From: Phialophora verrucosa
Taxonomy: Eukaryota > Ascomycota > Eurotiomycetes > Chaetothyriales > Herpotrichiellaceae
DNA: 64,000 bases
Reading direction: 5' to 3'
Assembly: GCA_002099365.1 (NCBI GenBank)
Contig: MSED01000002.1
Coordinates: 434,001-498,000 of the forward strand
Of this stretch, positions 1 to 12,234 are shown in pieces (the stretch's first letter is position 1; each line of letters begins with the position of its first letter). A program made the translations under genes and the position numbers. The notes beneath the pieces were generated by a model, which had not been told where the DNA came from, searched no databases, and was given only the letters and a program-made list of their open reading frames with translations.

Positions 1-3000
1 CCTGCACCGGTCGTCGAAACTTGAAGTGGAAAGACGGAATGTGTCGGCTTTCGATTGTGCCATGCATCAAGAAGGCGGCGCGCTGATGCTCAACACTCTG
101 TCTTTGCGAATCTTGGGGTTGACTGGGACGCCGTCCTGGCTCAAGGACCTCGCGGGCCTTCATCACCGAGTGCATAGACACCACGGGCGAAGTCTCGGCC
201 TCCACGAAGCTTCTGCACTCCGGAGAGAAGTCTGGTCTTCCCCTCTTGCACCGACCACCTGCCTGGAGGCTTTTTCGACTGTGACCAACTGCCCAGCCCC
301 CGAAACGCTACCTTGTTGCTGGATCTCACAGCCATGAGATCTGGATGGCTGAAGTCGGCTTGGACTTGAACGTTGAATGACGTGTCGTCAAGCCCACAGT
401 GTTGCTGTACCTTGTCGACAAGCCACTGGTTCGTCTATTGGAAAGAATGCAAGATGAGTTCGCAGCTGAGTTCTTGAGAGAAGACAACCTCTGTCACCGT
501 GAAGCATATAGTACATATATATGCATCCAGGGGGGGCGAGCAGGAAGGGATAGACAGACACCCGTCCAACATCCGCGGACCCCGGGAGGGTGCTCGCCCT
601 GCCTTGGAACTGACCCCGACGATCCAACTCACATTCTGTTCTGAATTTGACGCAGTAGACTGACGATCGCTTGGCGTGCCATGTCCAGCCCCGTTCCACT
701 TGAGGCAGTTCCTCACGAGACCCAGGTGACGCCAACACGCGAAGCCGGGTTTGGACTGATCCGCTGTCTAGGATCTGGCTAGCTAGCTAGCGCGAGGGAG
801 GCAGGTTGGTCATGCCGTCTGGTCGAGGCGATTAGATCACAAGTCCGGTATCTTACTGTTACCTAACAGCTGGCACGTCTCGAAAGAACATGCAAACCCC
901 GGAACAAGAACACCGCTTGTTTTTGGAGGTCACTGGGAAATACTCATCTGACCGTTGCGTGCAGAGCTTTCGTTGGAGATCGTGTCGGCGTGATTTCTTC
1001 CCCGCCCGTTTCAGCAGCCTAGTATCGTCAAAGGGGCAGATACTGTGCTGAATAAATGTCAAGCGAATGTGTGATGAAGGTGGTGGATGGGCGGAAGCAG
1101 AATCAGTGTCGTAATGACAAGAGGACCGAGGAGAATAGGCTTTGCTACCAGACATCACTCGCTTTCTGCACCAGAGGGTTTTTTAGAACGCGTATAGGGA
1201 GCTGGGCTGCACGACCAGCCTTTGACCGCGACGACCACGATAGACTTTCTCCACCTTCGAGTCCTTGAGTGACTGAAGAGGAGCCCTTGCAGCCATATTA
1301 TCGATAAGGGAAACTGTATCTGCAAGAGGTGGTTTTGGGGGCGGGTGGGAGGCAAACAAGGACGTGACATGATCAAAGTCTTGCCCCGGTTCCCCGAGAC
1401 GTTTTCGTCTCCACAGCAGCATGGGTTGCTCCTCAGTTGTCCCAAAATCAGACGGACTGAGTTCTCTGCAAGTCCCACAATTAGCCCTCCTGGATCTGCC
1501 TGATGCCCTCGATGTATTGAGCGAGACGGATCTAGGACAGCAGAATGAAAAAGTGGTGGAAATCCGACTTGTGTGCGAGGTCAAGAGGATTACCTCGAGG
1601 TCTTTCTAAACATTCAGGGATTTGTGTTTACTGTACCTAGTTATAACGCCGTCGGTTCGAGCAGCCGAAGACCGCGGACGATGTCGAGAAATTACTTGAT
1701 TGCGTGTCGACTATAGCTAGCCTTGACTCTCGGTAAAATTAAGGGCTGAGACAAGCTAAGGTCTGTCTCTGTCCACTGCGTCGCTTCCCCTCTGGCGAGG
1801 ACGCAGCGACCCTTTTTTCGGGCCTCCGTTGGCGGCGCTGTCTGGGAGAAGACATTTAGAGTGTACGACAGGGTGACGCGAGAACTGGTGGCCGTGTCTT
1901 GAATAGTCGAGGCACGGGTTCGTCGGAGGATGCGTCATGGGCGCTGTAACGTGGCGTATGATCGCTTGCCGGTACGGTGATAAACAACCGCTGCGAAGTG
2001 GCCGAAGTGGTCATCCTAGGGAGGCGACTGAACCATGAAGTCCTGAGATGGTGAGGGCTCGAAGCGTACCCGGTACGACGTGTGATCATACCAGCGGCCA
2101 ATGCTAGAAACACGAGACAGCACGAAACGTGCGTTGGGATCCATCTTGTCCTAGATATATATAGATATGAATGCCGCAATATCAGGACCCCGGCTGCACT
2201 GTGTGTCAAAGCGTGAAGTTTCTTGGTCGTCTAGAGGCAACTCCGGCAATGTATGCCACATCCTGTTGCGGTCACATCCCGTGATGGGAATGGGATTGGC
2301 ATCACGATAGCATTTGAGGCTTGGTGTTCCCACGCTCCAACTCGACGGGCAGAGGGCCGCGATAGATCGATAGATCCACTGCCATGGAGCCCGCAAAGTG
2401 GCTGTGGTTCAAAGACAAACGGCAAGAGGCGGACAGACCGCGGTCGAGCTCTTGAGAGCCTCATCCACATATTTCCTCAGCTTATTGCTGCCTCCGTTCA
2501 TGACCAGGATGGCGTTGGCCCGAAAGCTGACTCCACCATCGGAACCGCTCAGAGTCTGGAGGTCCGTGAATCTGCCCTGATCCGCGTCATGCAGAAGTCT
2601 CTTTCCATGATCGGTGGTCATCGTGCTTCGCGGCAAGGTGGAGCAAAGAACGGCGACGAAAGTTCTCATGGGGAGGGTGCTCGTGGCTTCAATGGGCGTA
2701 TCATCTCTTCCACGTTAACGTGGTACGAGCACCACGAGACCAACCCTAATAAAGCATCGTATGCACGCAATGTGTCACCCATCGTGTCGACACGTGGTAC
2801 CGATGCACTGTATCGTGCGTGGTATGGATGAACCCTATCGATGCATCTCTTCGACGTTGCGTTGATCTCATGCATCAGAAGCGCCTTGGTGTAGGCGGTC
2901 CAGCTCCCACAGAAACAGTACGGAGTACTGTCTGGTAGATGGTTGGCACCCATGTAGAAGGGTTTTCTCGGCGGTAGTTCCCATGCTCTCACCTCAGGTG

Positions 3001-5577
3001 AGGTTGTCTGTTCAACAATGAACAAACAAAGAGCGAGAGCCGAGCAATGCCATATTGGCGACTTTTGTCAGTCGGCAAACCCTGATACTTGGCAAGGTCG
3101 TCATCTCGTGGCCTCAGTATAAAAGTGACGAAAGCCGGACCCCAGCAATCCCGAAATTCTCGTTGTCCTTTGTCTCCCTGTGGGCCGCAAGGATACTTGC
3201 CGCCGGTCGACATTCGGGCTACGTATGTGCGAGCCATTTCAATAAGGATCTGGCTGAACATGACTTGATAACAGAGACCCGCTAGCAGCAATTTGCCAAG
3301 AGTGACCTACTGCTTTTGAAGGTTTGTGTTTGAATACCTGCTTCCCAAGTCTTGATGGTAAGGCTCGCGGTCGAAGCCACACCACAAGTCGGATACGTTG
3401 TTGATGAGGTCTCTTCGTGACCCTGTACCCAGTGCGGTAAAGTATCATGATCCACTCATAACACTGAGGATGTCATCCTGCTTTGGTAGCGGATACACCA
3501 GAGTGGGATCCTTCCCCGCGGCGTCGGGCGAAGGTGTCGTGGATATCGCATGACAACATAAACATCTCCCTGCCTTTATCATATCATGGAGAGTTCTGCC
3601 ATTAAAAAGGGCGAAGGCGTCTGTCGATAACACGTTGTGGAACCTAGGGCTTGTACATACATCTCGGTTGAGAACGCAACAAGGTCGTATCGGATACCAT
3701 TGCCTCAATCAGCATGCTGATTTGTGGCACGACATTCAATGGTAGCACCGTAAAAATAGTTTGACGAAAGGCTCCGCTGTTCATCCTCGTATCGAGTCGA
3801 TAGATGAACATCGTATGTGGAAGGGTATACAAACATCGATGCACTGTACGTCTGTCGCGGGGAGCGAAATTGTGCCATCTCTGACACATGACGTCCGAGG
3901 CCTCAAGTCTTCCGTCTTCCGTTACCAGAGCATCTTGTTCACCGTTTGCCAGATCGACTCAGTGTCGTTACGGAAAGGTATGGAACAGAGGCACGCGGAA
4001 TCATGAGATCGCTTGTGCTCAGGCGATGACACAGCCGCCCTTTTCGGAAGCGCCGTCGTTGCTGGTTTCTGGGCTCGAGGAGTGCGCTCAGCTGGCGGAC
4101 TTTCTGAGTGTTCGGAGGGGTCTCCAACCACAGCGCCAATAGCTCTTCTCGCCGCGAAGTGCGCGCTCCCATTACTCCTCGGCCATTGCTAGCTTATCGA
4201 GGTAGTCCTGCTCGGTGTCCTCGTGGACGCATTGACTGTCCCGGTGGTGTGATGAGATGGCGCGGACCGCGCCATCTAACCGAAGGCGTAAGAGTTCGAG
4301 AAGTCTCGGACGCCCTCCAACACTTGCTTGCAGGCAACGTCGCGCTCTTTACCCTTCAGCAGGAAGTTGTACTCGGGCAGCCCGGAGATGATCGCCGGGA
4401 TGGGTTTCTCTTGCATCCTCACTAGCTTGAGGGAGTTGCTGGGCGGCAGGCCTATCCTTCTTCCCCAGGCCCTAGAGGAACTGCCACGGGCTCACCGAGT
4501 GCGTCGTCCCTCACCATCGCTGATCTTATCTCCCATCTCAAAGATCTCGATGAATCGTTCAAGCGGATGTACCGCTGCCACTGATGGAACATACCCGCAA
4601 TCTTGTTGCGTGGGTCGCGGACCTAGAAGTGAGGAGCGGCGGACGGTCTTTGAGGGCCGCGATGACCTCGTCGTTGCCAATGCTAAACACCACCGCCTCC
4701 TCTAGCCGGCCAATTCGGGTCGCGGCCTCGGTGTCTGAATGTGGGAATATGGCTTCATACTCCTGGACCGTGATCAGTTGGGGGAGGACCCTAGTCTTAA
4801 CCACTCTGCTCGTGGGACGTAGTGTTTCCAGCATGGGTTTCCTGGTTGAATGTCGCGCTTCGGGCGTTGACCTCCTAGTTAGACGCTTACTATTTCGAAC
4901 ACCGGCTTCCCAGTTGAACGCAGCATTTCGAGTATTAGGCCTAGAAAGGGAGGGAATTCGATCGCTCTGATACATAAATATACACACACATGTAGAAAAG
5001 GGAGAAAGAGATGCAGAAGATGGAAGGAAGGGTGGTACTTATATTCCACGGCACTGCTACCGTCCTTCCGTTGGAAGGTTGAATGCCAGTTGGCAGCCCG
5101 CCGGTCCATCGGTGACTCACTCACCTGTATGACACAGCGGGAGTGATGCAAAGCTCTTCCACAGAATCGTGAATATGGGTGCTGATGGGGAAGTGCATAC
5201 AAGAATGCATGCAATAGAATCGCAATCACCGCTCTGAATCATTCTGCTTCACGCTGGCTCATAAGACACACGCTCTCTGAGCATGGGAAAAAGGCGAACG
5301 TCGCGTCACTTAAACTGCATTGACGCACTTGCTCATACCTTGGCGGGTTAATCTCGAGGCCAACATATTGACAGACCACAATGTGGGGGCAACACCAGGG
5401 AGATTCAATGATGATCCAGTTCCATGAACGCATCTATGAGTGGTTCAATGTGACAGCGCAGAGCTAACGGGGAAGGGTTGCAAGAAGAAAGGTCAAAGAT
5501 ATGACTCGATGCTCACCTACAGATGTGAATGCATTTCTTTGGCGATGGAGTCAAGTCATCGGCGTCAAGCCTTCCCG
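1..5577. other. Gene-poor region, no intact gene supported
   Basis: The region has only short overlapping frames on both strands, with no recognisable domain and no multi-exon model I could build. It does contain a small CTAG microsatellite (about 777-791), a perfect inverted repeat of 7-bp arms around GGA at 2915-2931, and a frame-broken coding-like stretch at about 4100-4990, listed separately. A reverse frame at 2409-2669 has a coding-like third-base pattern but no upstream or downstream partner exon. It could be the flank of a gene to the left, an old decayed locus, or non-coding transcription; the sequence alone does not decide. Confidence 0.6.
4100..4987 (-). pseudogene. Frame-broken coding relic, family unknown
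   Basis: Read on the reverse strand, successive segments look protein-like but lie in different frames. One is around 4559-4760 (charged, ending in a stop near 4560). One at about 4492-4590 is an acidic helix-like stretch. One at about 4275-4440 is a run of some 50 residues (including LPEYNFLLKGKERDV) that ends at TAG. A last one at about 4170-4275 is acidic and ends in TAA. No GT...AG introns join them cleanly, so I read this as a decayed gene rather than a spliced one. I do not recognise the family. It could also be chance open frames. Confidence 0.3.
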
Positions 5578-7476
5578 TCAAGCTAGGGCAACGACCACCT
5601 CCCACGCCATCAGGTCAATCTTCCAGCCATTTTCGTCCCTGTCAGTCGCGTTGTCGCCGGCGGCACTTCCAGTGTAATTGCGCAAATCCTGCCGAATGGC
5701 TTCTCTCCTCAATCTGCGGCCATCGAACAATATATGTTCGACGTTTTCCGGGACTCTCCACCATACTCTATCTCTTGAAAAATTCGTGATGACAAGGCAG
5801 GTTCTCGCGCTCTCGTCCACCATGTGCGAATCCTGTGGAGACCGGTCAGTCCTCAGGTATGCGATGACATTCGCACACTCATTCTCCACGTCCAGCATCT
5901 CGAAATCACCATAGACGAAGATGTCCTTATGCTGTTTGCGAAGCTCAAGGATCCGTTGCCAGTACAGGAATGCACCGTCCTGATCCGCAAGCTGTGCCTC
6001 GGCGTTCCATCTCCTAAAGTCGGGATGAATCGACATCCAGGGCTTTGCATCCTTAGGACGGTCATCTGGAAGAAAACCGGCAAATGAATGCGCATCAGAA
6101 GTCCACTGTATGGGCGTCCTAGCATTGTCCCGGCCAATAAGCCGGTATTGTCTCTTGTAAGCGGCTTGCTTCTCCTTGTCGTGAGGATAGTCCCGCAAAA
6201 CCGTCTTCCAATGGTTGATCACTTCGATGTCTTTGTACTCGTCCAAACCCCAAGACTCAGGGACATTTATCTGCGCAAGTTCTTGGCCTTGGTAGATGAA
6301 GACCGTCCCAGATTGGAGACCCATATGGGCAGCAAGGAGCTTGGCTGACTTCGTCCGGTACTCCTCAGTGTCGTCGCAATACCTCGAGATTGTCCGCCCT
6401 TGGTCGTGGTTCTCCATGAATACGGCATTCCAGCCTGCGTTTTCGATCATGAAAGACTGCCACTTCGAGACAACATGCTTCAGAGTTTGCGGTTTGAAGT
6501 CCCGGTGCTCCCATTTCGTCCCGGTACCGGGCTCAATGTCCATGCCGACGATGTCAAATTGAAAAGCCATCGCGAGTTCGCCACGATCTTGGCCAACCGC
6601 CTTGAGTATTTCCTTTGTGTCAGTAACGCCAGGCATCTCGCCTACCGAAAAGGCGTCATACTCATGCAGGATGGCGCCAATGCCTTGGAGATACTCGTGC
6701 AAACGAGGGCCGCAGGCAAAATGCTCGATGCCAGACTGCAGGAATCCAGGTTTAGTGATTTTCCCATCCGGGAGTCCAGGAGCCTTTGATATGAAATTGA
6801 TTACGTCCATCCTAAAGCCGTCCACGCCCCGATTCAGCCAGAACCTGATCAGATCGTGTACGGCGTCCCGGACTGCAGGGTTCTCCCAATTCAGATCGGG
6901 CTGCGCACTCGCGAACAGGTGCAAATAGTATTCGCCGGTGGCTTCGTCGTATGTCCAAGTAGATCCAGAGAACGCCGACTCCCAATTATTCGGAGGCATG
7001 CGGTTGCCATCTGCATCGTAGCGAGGAGGCCTCCAGAAGTACCAATCTCTGTATGGATTGTCCTTCGAAGAGCGGGATTGCTTGAACCACTCATGTTGAT
7101 CTGATGTGTGATTGACAACCAGATCCATGACGTACTTCAGACCTCTATCATGCAAGCCCTTGATCAGATCGTCGTGATCCTCCATCGTCCCATACAGCGA
7201 ATCGATAGCACGGTAGTCCGAGATATCGTAGCCCATATCGACTTGAGGAGACTGCAGGATAGGGCTGAGCCAGACAATGTCGACGCCAAGCTCCTTGATG
7301 TAGTCGAGTTTCGAGATGATGCCGCGCAGGTCCCCCTTTACTGTACCTGAGCTTTTTTCCACGGTGCAGTTGGCCGATTTGAAGGATGCTGGGTAGATTT
7401 GATAGACGGATGACTCCTTCCACCAACTGTGGCGGATAGGAGGCTTCAGGACTGTGACTTGCGAAGTGTCGGCCAT
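5578..7476 (-). CDS. GH13 alpha-glucosidase, isomaltase (oligo-1,6-glucosidase) type
   Basis: This single-exon frame encodes 632 residues, slightly longer than the usual 560-600 of fungal and yeast maltases/isomaltases. The (beta/alpha)8 barrel motifs are all present: DLVVNHTSDQHEWF near 118-131, FRMDVIN with the nucleophile Asp224, VGEMPG with the acid/base Glu280, and ENHDQGR with Asp358. The residue after the nucleophile is Val225. In the yeast family Val at this site goes with isomaltase (alpha-1,6) and Thr with maltase, so I infer activity on isomaltose-type sugars. There is no signal peptide, so the enzyme is probably cytosolic and acts on imported sugars. The start ATG at 7476 is the first in frame and leads directly into the conserved WWKE...YQIYPASF region. 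No sugar transporter or MAL-type regulator lies next to it. Confidence 0.95.
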   Translation of the reverse strand: MADTSQVTVLKPPIRHSWWKESSVYQIYPASFKSANCTVEKSSGTVKGDLRGIISKLDYIKELGVDIVWLSPILQSPQVDMGYDISDYRAIDSLYGTMEDHDDLIKGLHDRGLKYVMDLVVNHTSDQHEWFKQSRSSKDNPYRDWYFWRPPRYDADGNRMPPNNWESAFSGSTWTYDEATGEYYLHLFASAQPDLNWENPAVRDAVHDLIRFWLNRGVDGFRMDVINFISKAPGLPDGKITKPGFLQSGIEHFACGPRLHEYLQGIGAILHEYDAFSVGEMPGVTDTKEILKAVGQDRGELAMAFQFDIVGMDIEPGTGTKWEHRDFKPQTLKHVVSKWQSFMIENAGWNAVFMENHDQGRTISRYCDDTEEYRTKSAKLLAAHMGLQSGTVFIYQGQELAQINVPESWGLDEYKDIEVINHWKTVLRDYPHDKEKQAAYKRQYRLIGRDNARTPIQWTSDAHSFAGFLPDDRPKDAKPWMSIHPDFRRWNAEAQLADQDGAFLYWQRILELRKQHKDIFVYGDFEMLDVENECANVIAYLRTDRSPQDSHMVDESARTCLVITNFSRDRVWWRVPENVEHILFDGRRLRREAIRQDLRNYTGSAAGDNATDRDENGWKIDLMAWEVVVALA

Positions 7477-8257
7477 TGCGGAGGGACCTTTTGTTCAAAA
7501 CAGGCACGGCTTCTTCTGACAAGTTCACCGTAGAGCAATGGAACTTATAGCTCGGCTTTTGCTTCAGAATTGGCCAGAGAATTTGTACCGTTTTCGTACA
7601 CCGCAATCCGGCTTCAGACGATTGCCAACGGCGGACAGATTCCCCAAGAAGGCTGTCTTTCCTTTCATATCCCTCCCATGCCAAGTGTAAGCCTCCACAA
7701 GTTCAGACAGTACGTCCTTTGACGTTGCGTGGGAGGGGCGGAGCAGGAGCAGGAACAGTGAGCTGTCAGGGCGGATCGACGCTGCAGGAAAATGGAAGCG
7801 TACGCCGAGAATTTCTCCGAGGACGGATCCATCGGGAGGCAGCTATCACGATCATCGTGGAGCGCAAGAGAATGAGATCGCCGAAATGGGACTGGGAAAT
7901 CTATTCAGGGCGAGTAAAACTGTTAGCTTGGGTCGATTCGACACGTATGTACGCCGAACGGGGCGAGCGCGCAGTCTCATAATCAACACTCGCAGACGGA
8001 AGTTGCAGACACGGAACAAAGTTAAACCGATCTTCTTGAACGCAGCAATATCCAATACCGCAGAGTTGGAAAGTTATACCTCAAATCAACTATGAGCTTC
8101 GTGTCTGCCATCGCAGGGTCAAAGAGGAAGACCAAGGGTGTTCGCCGCGACGCCAAAGGACAAAACCAGAGGCTCTCAAGCATGACCCCGGATCTTCTTC
8201 TGCCATGGACCCAGATGCCGTTGGACTTGCAACCCTCTTCTGTCTGCTCTGACCTGT
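7477..8257. other. Intergenic, alpha-glucosidase upstream region
   Basis: This is the 5' side of the reverse-strand alpha-glucosidase and the 3' side of the reverse-strand CYSTM-like gene. I see no coding frame of interest and no clear regulatory site. Confidence 0.5.
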
Positions 8258-8749
8258 CTAACAGCAATCCTTGCAACACTCAAAGCAAAGAAACCCGGCG
8301 CACCTATCAACAAAGATCAATATGCATGTACACGGGGGAAAATGTGGGCTGTGTCGAGTGCTGGACTTACAACCCACAACAGATGTCCTCCCCTTCACCA
8401 CCGCCTCGAAGTCCAACTTTGTTGCTGACACCTGTGGCGTCCATGGACTCGCGGGCAGCCTATTGATGGTACTGGTCAGTTCCCAAAAAAGCTTTCGCGG
8501 ATAACCATGGAGAGGAAGAAAAGCTGGAGCGGTCGCCCCTCATGCCGGCCAGGAAATTAGGTCGGTAAGCTTCCTGATTGGGTGAAGAGATTTGGCAAGC
8601 CGAACAGATATGTCGGGGAACTGAAGAGCGCGTGGTAAACCCTGGAGGTTTGTGAGCTGACTTACAGGTTGTTGTGAGATGGCCGCACCGCCCTCCGCTT
8701 GGGGCTGGGAAGTTTGGATCTTCTGTTGCTGCTGGTTCTCGGCGTCCAT
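8258..8749 (-). CDS. Tiny cysteine-rich CYSTM-like protein, three exons
   Basis: Exons at 8749-8666, 8459-8371 and 8303-8258 join to a 72-residue protein. Introns are 206 nt (GTAAGT...CAATAG) and 67 nt (GTAAGT...GATAG), and the phases (0, then 2) fit. The protein has a Gln-rich polar N-terminus of about 28 residues, then a GLRGGGEGEDICCG segment, and ends in CFECCKDCC. This layout (disordered head, Gly-rich linker, terminal Cys/aromatic cluster) is what I know from small fungal and plant CYSTM-type stress proteins, which sit at membranes through the Cys-rich tail. All three exons are needed: the Cys-rich tail is split over the last two. No function is proven. Automated callers may miss it because no single exon exceeds 90 nt. 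Confidence 0.82.
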
Positions 8750-9545
8750 CGTGGTAGTTGCTCCACGCTTCGATTGAGCTTTCCTTTTCGTAATTTGTGA
8801 GCACGGTTATTAGTTGACCGTGAAGGAGGGTAAGAACAGTCTTCGCAGGTCAGTAGCGAGAGATCATTCGGTGAGAGAAGGGCAAGAACATTGCGCGAGA
8901 ATTACGGCTGAGCTGTCAACTTAAACCATCTTACACCTCAGTGCATTCCCAGTTTCACATCCGCCAAACCGGATTGCGCGGCCTCACTCCTGCGAGATTG
9001 CTACCGCTCACTGGACGACGGGGTAAATGTTGCGGTTTAGGCAGGGAAGTGGTCAATGGTGAAGCCGCGATAGGTTGAACCGATGATTGAGATGCCGGCT
9101 AAGGCCGGACTTGGCCAAGCTCTGATAAGCATTGCGGACGGTCTATTTAGAGGCACAAATGAATGCTTGTTTTGCTGGCCTGAAGCTTGTGTACGTTAGG
9201 CGCGGAGCTTGCCGCGAGGATCACACCCAGTGTCCTCGGGACTCCCTGAAATCCAAGCAGTACGGAGCGTCATCATGTCAACTGGCCATGGCTTTTCCAT
9301 GTTTCAAGACTTCTATGTCTCATCGCCAACAGGGTATCCGCATCATCCAAAGACAAAATCCAACCACACTGCATGTCGGAAATTGCAAGTCAAAACGCCC
9401 GTAACCTGCTATGCCACAAACATAGCCGCGCCATTTGTCCAAACGCCTCGAACACGTCCCAGCTCAGGTGAAGTGTCGCCAAAAGCCACACGTCTTGTAC
9501 GCAGAAGTCCAGCATGAAGAGCCTCCAATCTGGTGAGCCTCAAAT
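8750..9545. other. Intergenic, nothing recognised
   Basis: This lies between the start of the CYSTM-like gene and the 3' end of the J-domain gene, both on the reverse strand. Short forward frames at 9132-9517 show no domain and run into the neighbouring 3' end. I see no repeat or RNA gene. Confidence 0.5.
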
Positions 9546-12234
9546 TCACACAGGCCTCAATTTTCTCTTCGCCACCTGCCTCGCCCTCCCCAAATCCTCC
9601 AAACACTTCAAATGCTTCTCATTTGCCTCTTCCCACCAATCCCGACACTGTGCATCGTCCTTCAGCCACTGCATGTACGCCGCGTAGCCCGCCTGTTTAT
9701 CCCCATTCTCATCTTTCTCCACCGCCTCTGCATCGGGCCCATCACCAGACTGTGCAATCCAATTCTGGCTCATTGTGCCGCAGACTTTATCTTGCCGGGC
9801 ACGGAAATGCTCGATCATCTTGGCGTTGAAGTGGTTCCATTCGCGCATGTAGTTTTGCATGTTTTGCACGTATTGGTCGAAGTTGAGCTTATCTAGCCGG
9901 TCATCGGCTGGCGGGACGACGGGTTTCGGTGGTTTGGGCAGATTCAGTGCTCGAATTCGTGCGGACATGGTCCGGTTCAAGTTCACTTCCTTGGCTGCGC
10001 GGGATTCGAAGGGGAGATGCGTCTCCAGATCGTCCTTCAAGCCTCCCAGGCCCGTAGATGTTGGTGCAAACGGTGCGTGTTGAGTGAAGTCTTTCAAATC
10101 AACTCCTCCGTGCGATGATCGACGCTTTTGATCACGTGGTGACTCAGTCGTGGGATGCTTGACACCGTTGGCTACAGAAGGATGGTGTCCGTTGGTGGGC
10201 GGCGTGTCAACGTCCATTGCATCTTCTTCTACGACGACATAGCGATCTCGAGAATCCACGGACGAATCTGTGTCGGGAGATACGCGCGCATTTTTGAATT
10301 TCCCAGTTGCTCGAGCGGCAAAATCATCTGCCAACTTCCCAGGCTGGAATGCTGTGTGCTTGCCTCCATTCGCAGCCTCCGTGGTAGGGGTTGGATCCTC
10401 TGTGGCTCGTGACTGAGCTCTACCCCTCCCCGTCGCTGGTTTACTTGTAGGCCGACTGGTTTTGGACGGCGATTTTCGCATTTGCGACTCGTCAGGCCGG
10501 AAGATATTGTCGGCCTTTAGCTCATCATGCCATTTTGCCGCGTCGAACGTCGACTGCGCACTTGGATGGGAGGACGCAATACTAACATATGGGTCAGCAT
10601 TATTGTTCGACAGGTGAACAAAACCATGACTATACGCGGGCGTGTCACTCTGTCGCTCGCGATGCCGGGGAGGCGTTGTCAGAGGGAAGACACTTGAGGG
10701 AACTGCCCACGAAGGAAATCCATTGAAAGAAGATCCTCTGTGGCCGCGGCTCAAAGTTTGCGACCATGTGTGGGAATCCATGATAGGGGAAGCATACTTG
10801 GGTTTATCCTGTCCTCCATCATCGCCATGCAACGGATTGGGCTTCTCGGCATCGGAGGAGGTTATGTCCGGATAAGGCTTGTGACTGGGCTCCTTCGCTT
10901 CAGGAGGAGGATATTGATAACGACTCTCGTCTACAATTCTGGTGTAGTTAGTACTGGGAAATTGACCCGTCAAACCTGGGTTGTTTGCGGTGTCATAGCT
11001 TAGGTTTGAACGCATCTGGGGCCGGCTCGTTCGAGGTTGAGCCTTGGGCCGCGAATCCATGTGCAATGTCTCTTCATCACTGCTCGAGGACTCTGAGAAT
11101 TCCGCATTCACTCCACCATTTCTCATACCGGGACTCGCGCTGCGATGCCGAGGGAGATTCTCGAATCGAGCTGTCGACCTGCCGAACGGGCCTCGATCGT
11201 CGATGGGCGAGTTACGGACGCTTGACGAGCGGTGCAGGCCATCTCCGTGAAGATCTGTTCTCTCTCCTCCGCCGCCGCTGTATCTTGACGGCGGGCGGGC
11301 TCCAATATCATATCTCATGTCATAGTCTGACGATCTGGTGTGACGCAGAGGACTCACCGAAGGTCTGACCCTTGACACTGGTGGCGATCGCATTGAGTAG
11401 GATTCTTGCACATTGATATGAGGGTTCGGCTGTTGCGGCCCCCGTGTCCCTTGAACATAGGAAAAGGCAGAGCGAGGACCTTGCTGCGTGTCGCCTGCTT
11501 GATAGTTCGCTCTTGAACTCGCTGTCCTCGACATGCCTGGGAAACTTGTCGGCGGGACATTCGGGACATGAGGCATGTCTGAACTAGGCGAAGGTTTGGG
11601 CGCCGTGGGAGCTCGAGGCGTCGATCTGGGTGGCGGTGGCATCGGTTGTGCGGACGAGGCAGGTCTCATATTGGGGAACGCTCTTGCAGCGGCCTCTGCT
11701 CTCACTTCATCGAATTTCGCTCGATCCCATGACGGTGCGCCACGGGTAAATGCATTGAACTTATCGGCACCGGCCGAGGCCGGCGGTCTTTGATTCGATG
11801 TTTGAGACGGGCGTTGTGCTGTCGATTTGGGCGGTGGTGGGAAGGGGGATTGTTGTTTAGTGGTAGGAGCAGATTTAGGATTGGTCGGCCTCGTGTAGCT
11901 GTAGGGATCAGAGGTGTAATTCGTGTTCGTCGCAGCCGCCGCTTTGGCAGCGAGTCTTGCCCGACCAGCATCGTATTTGGCCTTCTCTACCGGGTCGCTG
12001 AGGATTTCATGCGCGGCTTGGACGGCCTGGAACTTGGGGACGACTTCGACTTCATGACCAGGATTGCGATCGGGATGATACTGTTTCGCTACGCCCGGTA
12101 AGTGAGGCTCGGAGAGGTATGGTTTTCATTGCCTTACCCAGAAGTCGGAACTGTTTCTTGATCTCTTCCGTGTCCGCGGTGGAAGGCAGTTCCAGGTCCG
12201 CATAGTAGTCCCGCTTGATATCCACCTTGACCAT
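9546..12234 (-). CDS. J-domain (DnaJ) protein with long disordered middle
   Basis: There are two exons, 12234-12138 and 12088-9546, with a 49-nt intron (GTAAGG...CGTAG). They give 879 residues. The J domain is at about 6-75: it opens with RDYYADLELP, and the intron sits just before the AKQYHPDRNP loop, so the essential HPD is at residues 37-39. Next come several hundred residues rich in Pro, Ser, Arg and Asp, with low-complexity stretches. A more ordered C-terminal block of about 150 residues follows, rich in charged and aromatic positions (ALNLPKPPKP, then FDQYVQNMQNYMREW). It is a class III (type C) co-chaperone: it should stimulate an Hsp70, with the C-terminal part providing client or location specificity. 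The specific partner is unknown. Confidence 0.92.

Noticed and set aside
2409..2669. Reverse frame with coding-like third-base pattern
   Set aside because: 86 codons with no family match and no splice sites linking it to another exon.
9546..11705. J-protein starting at a GTG codon
   Set aside because: The frame continues upstream without a stop and joins, through a 49-nt intron, to an exon with the J-domain N-terminus and an ATG.
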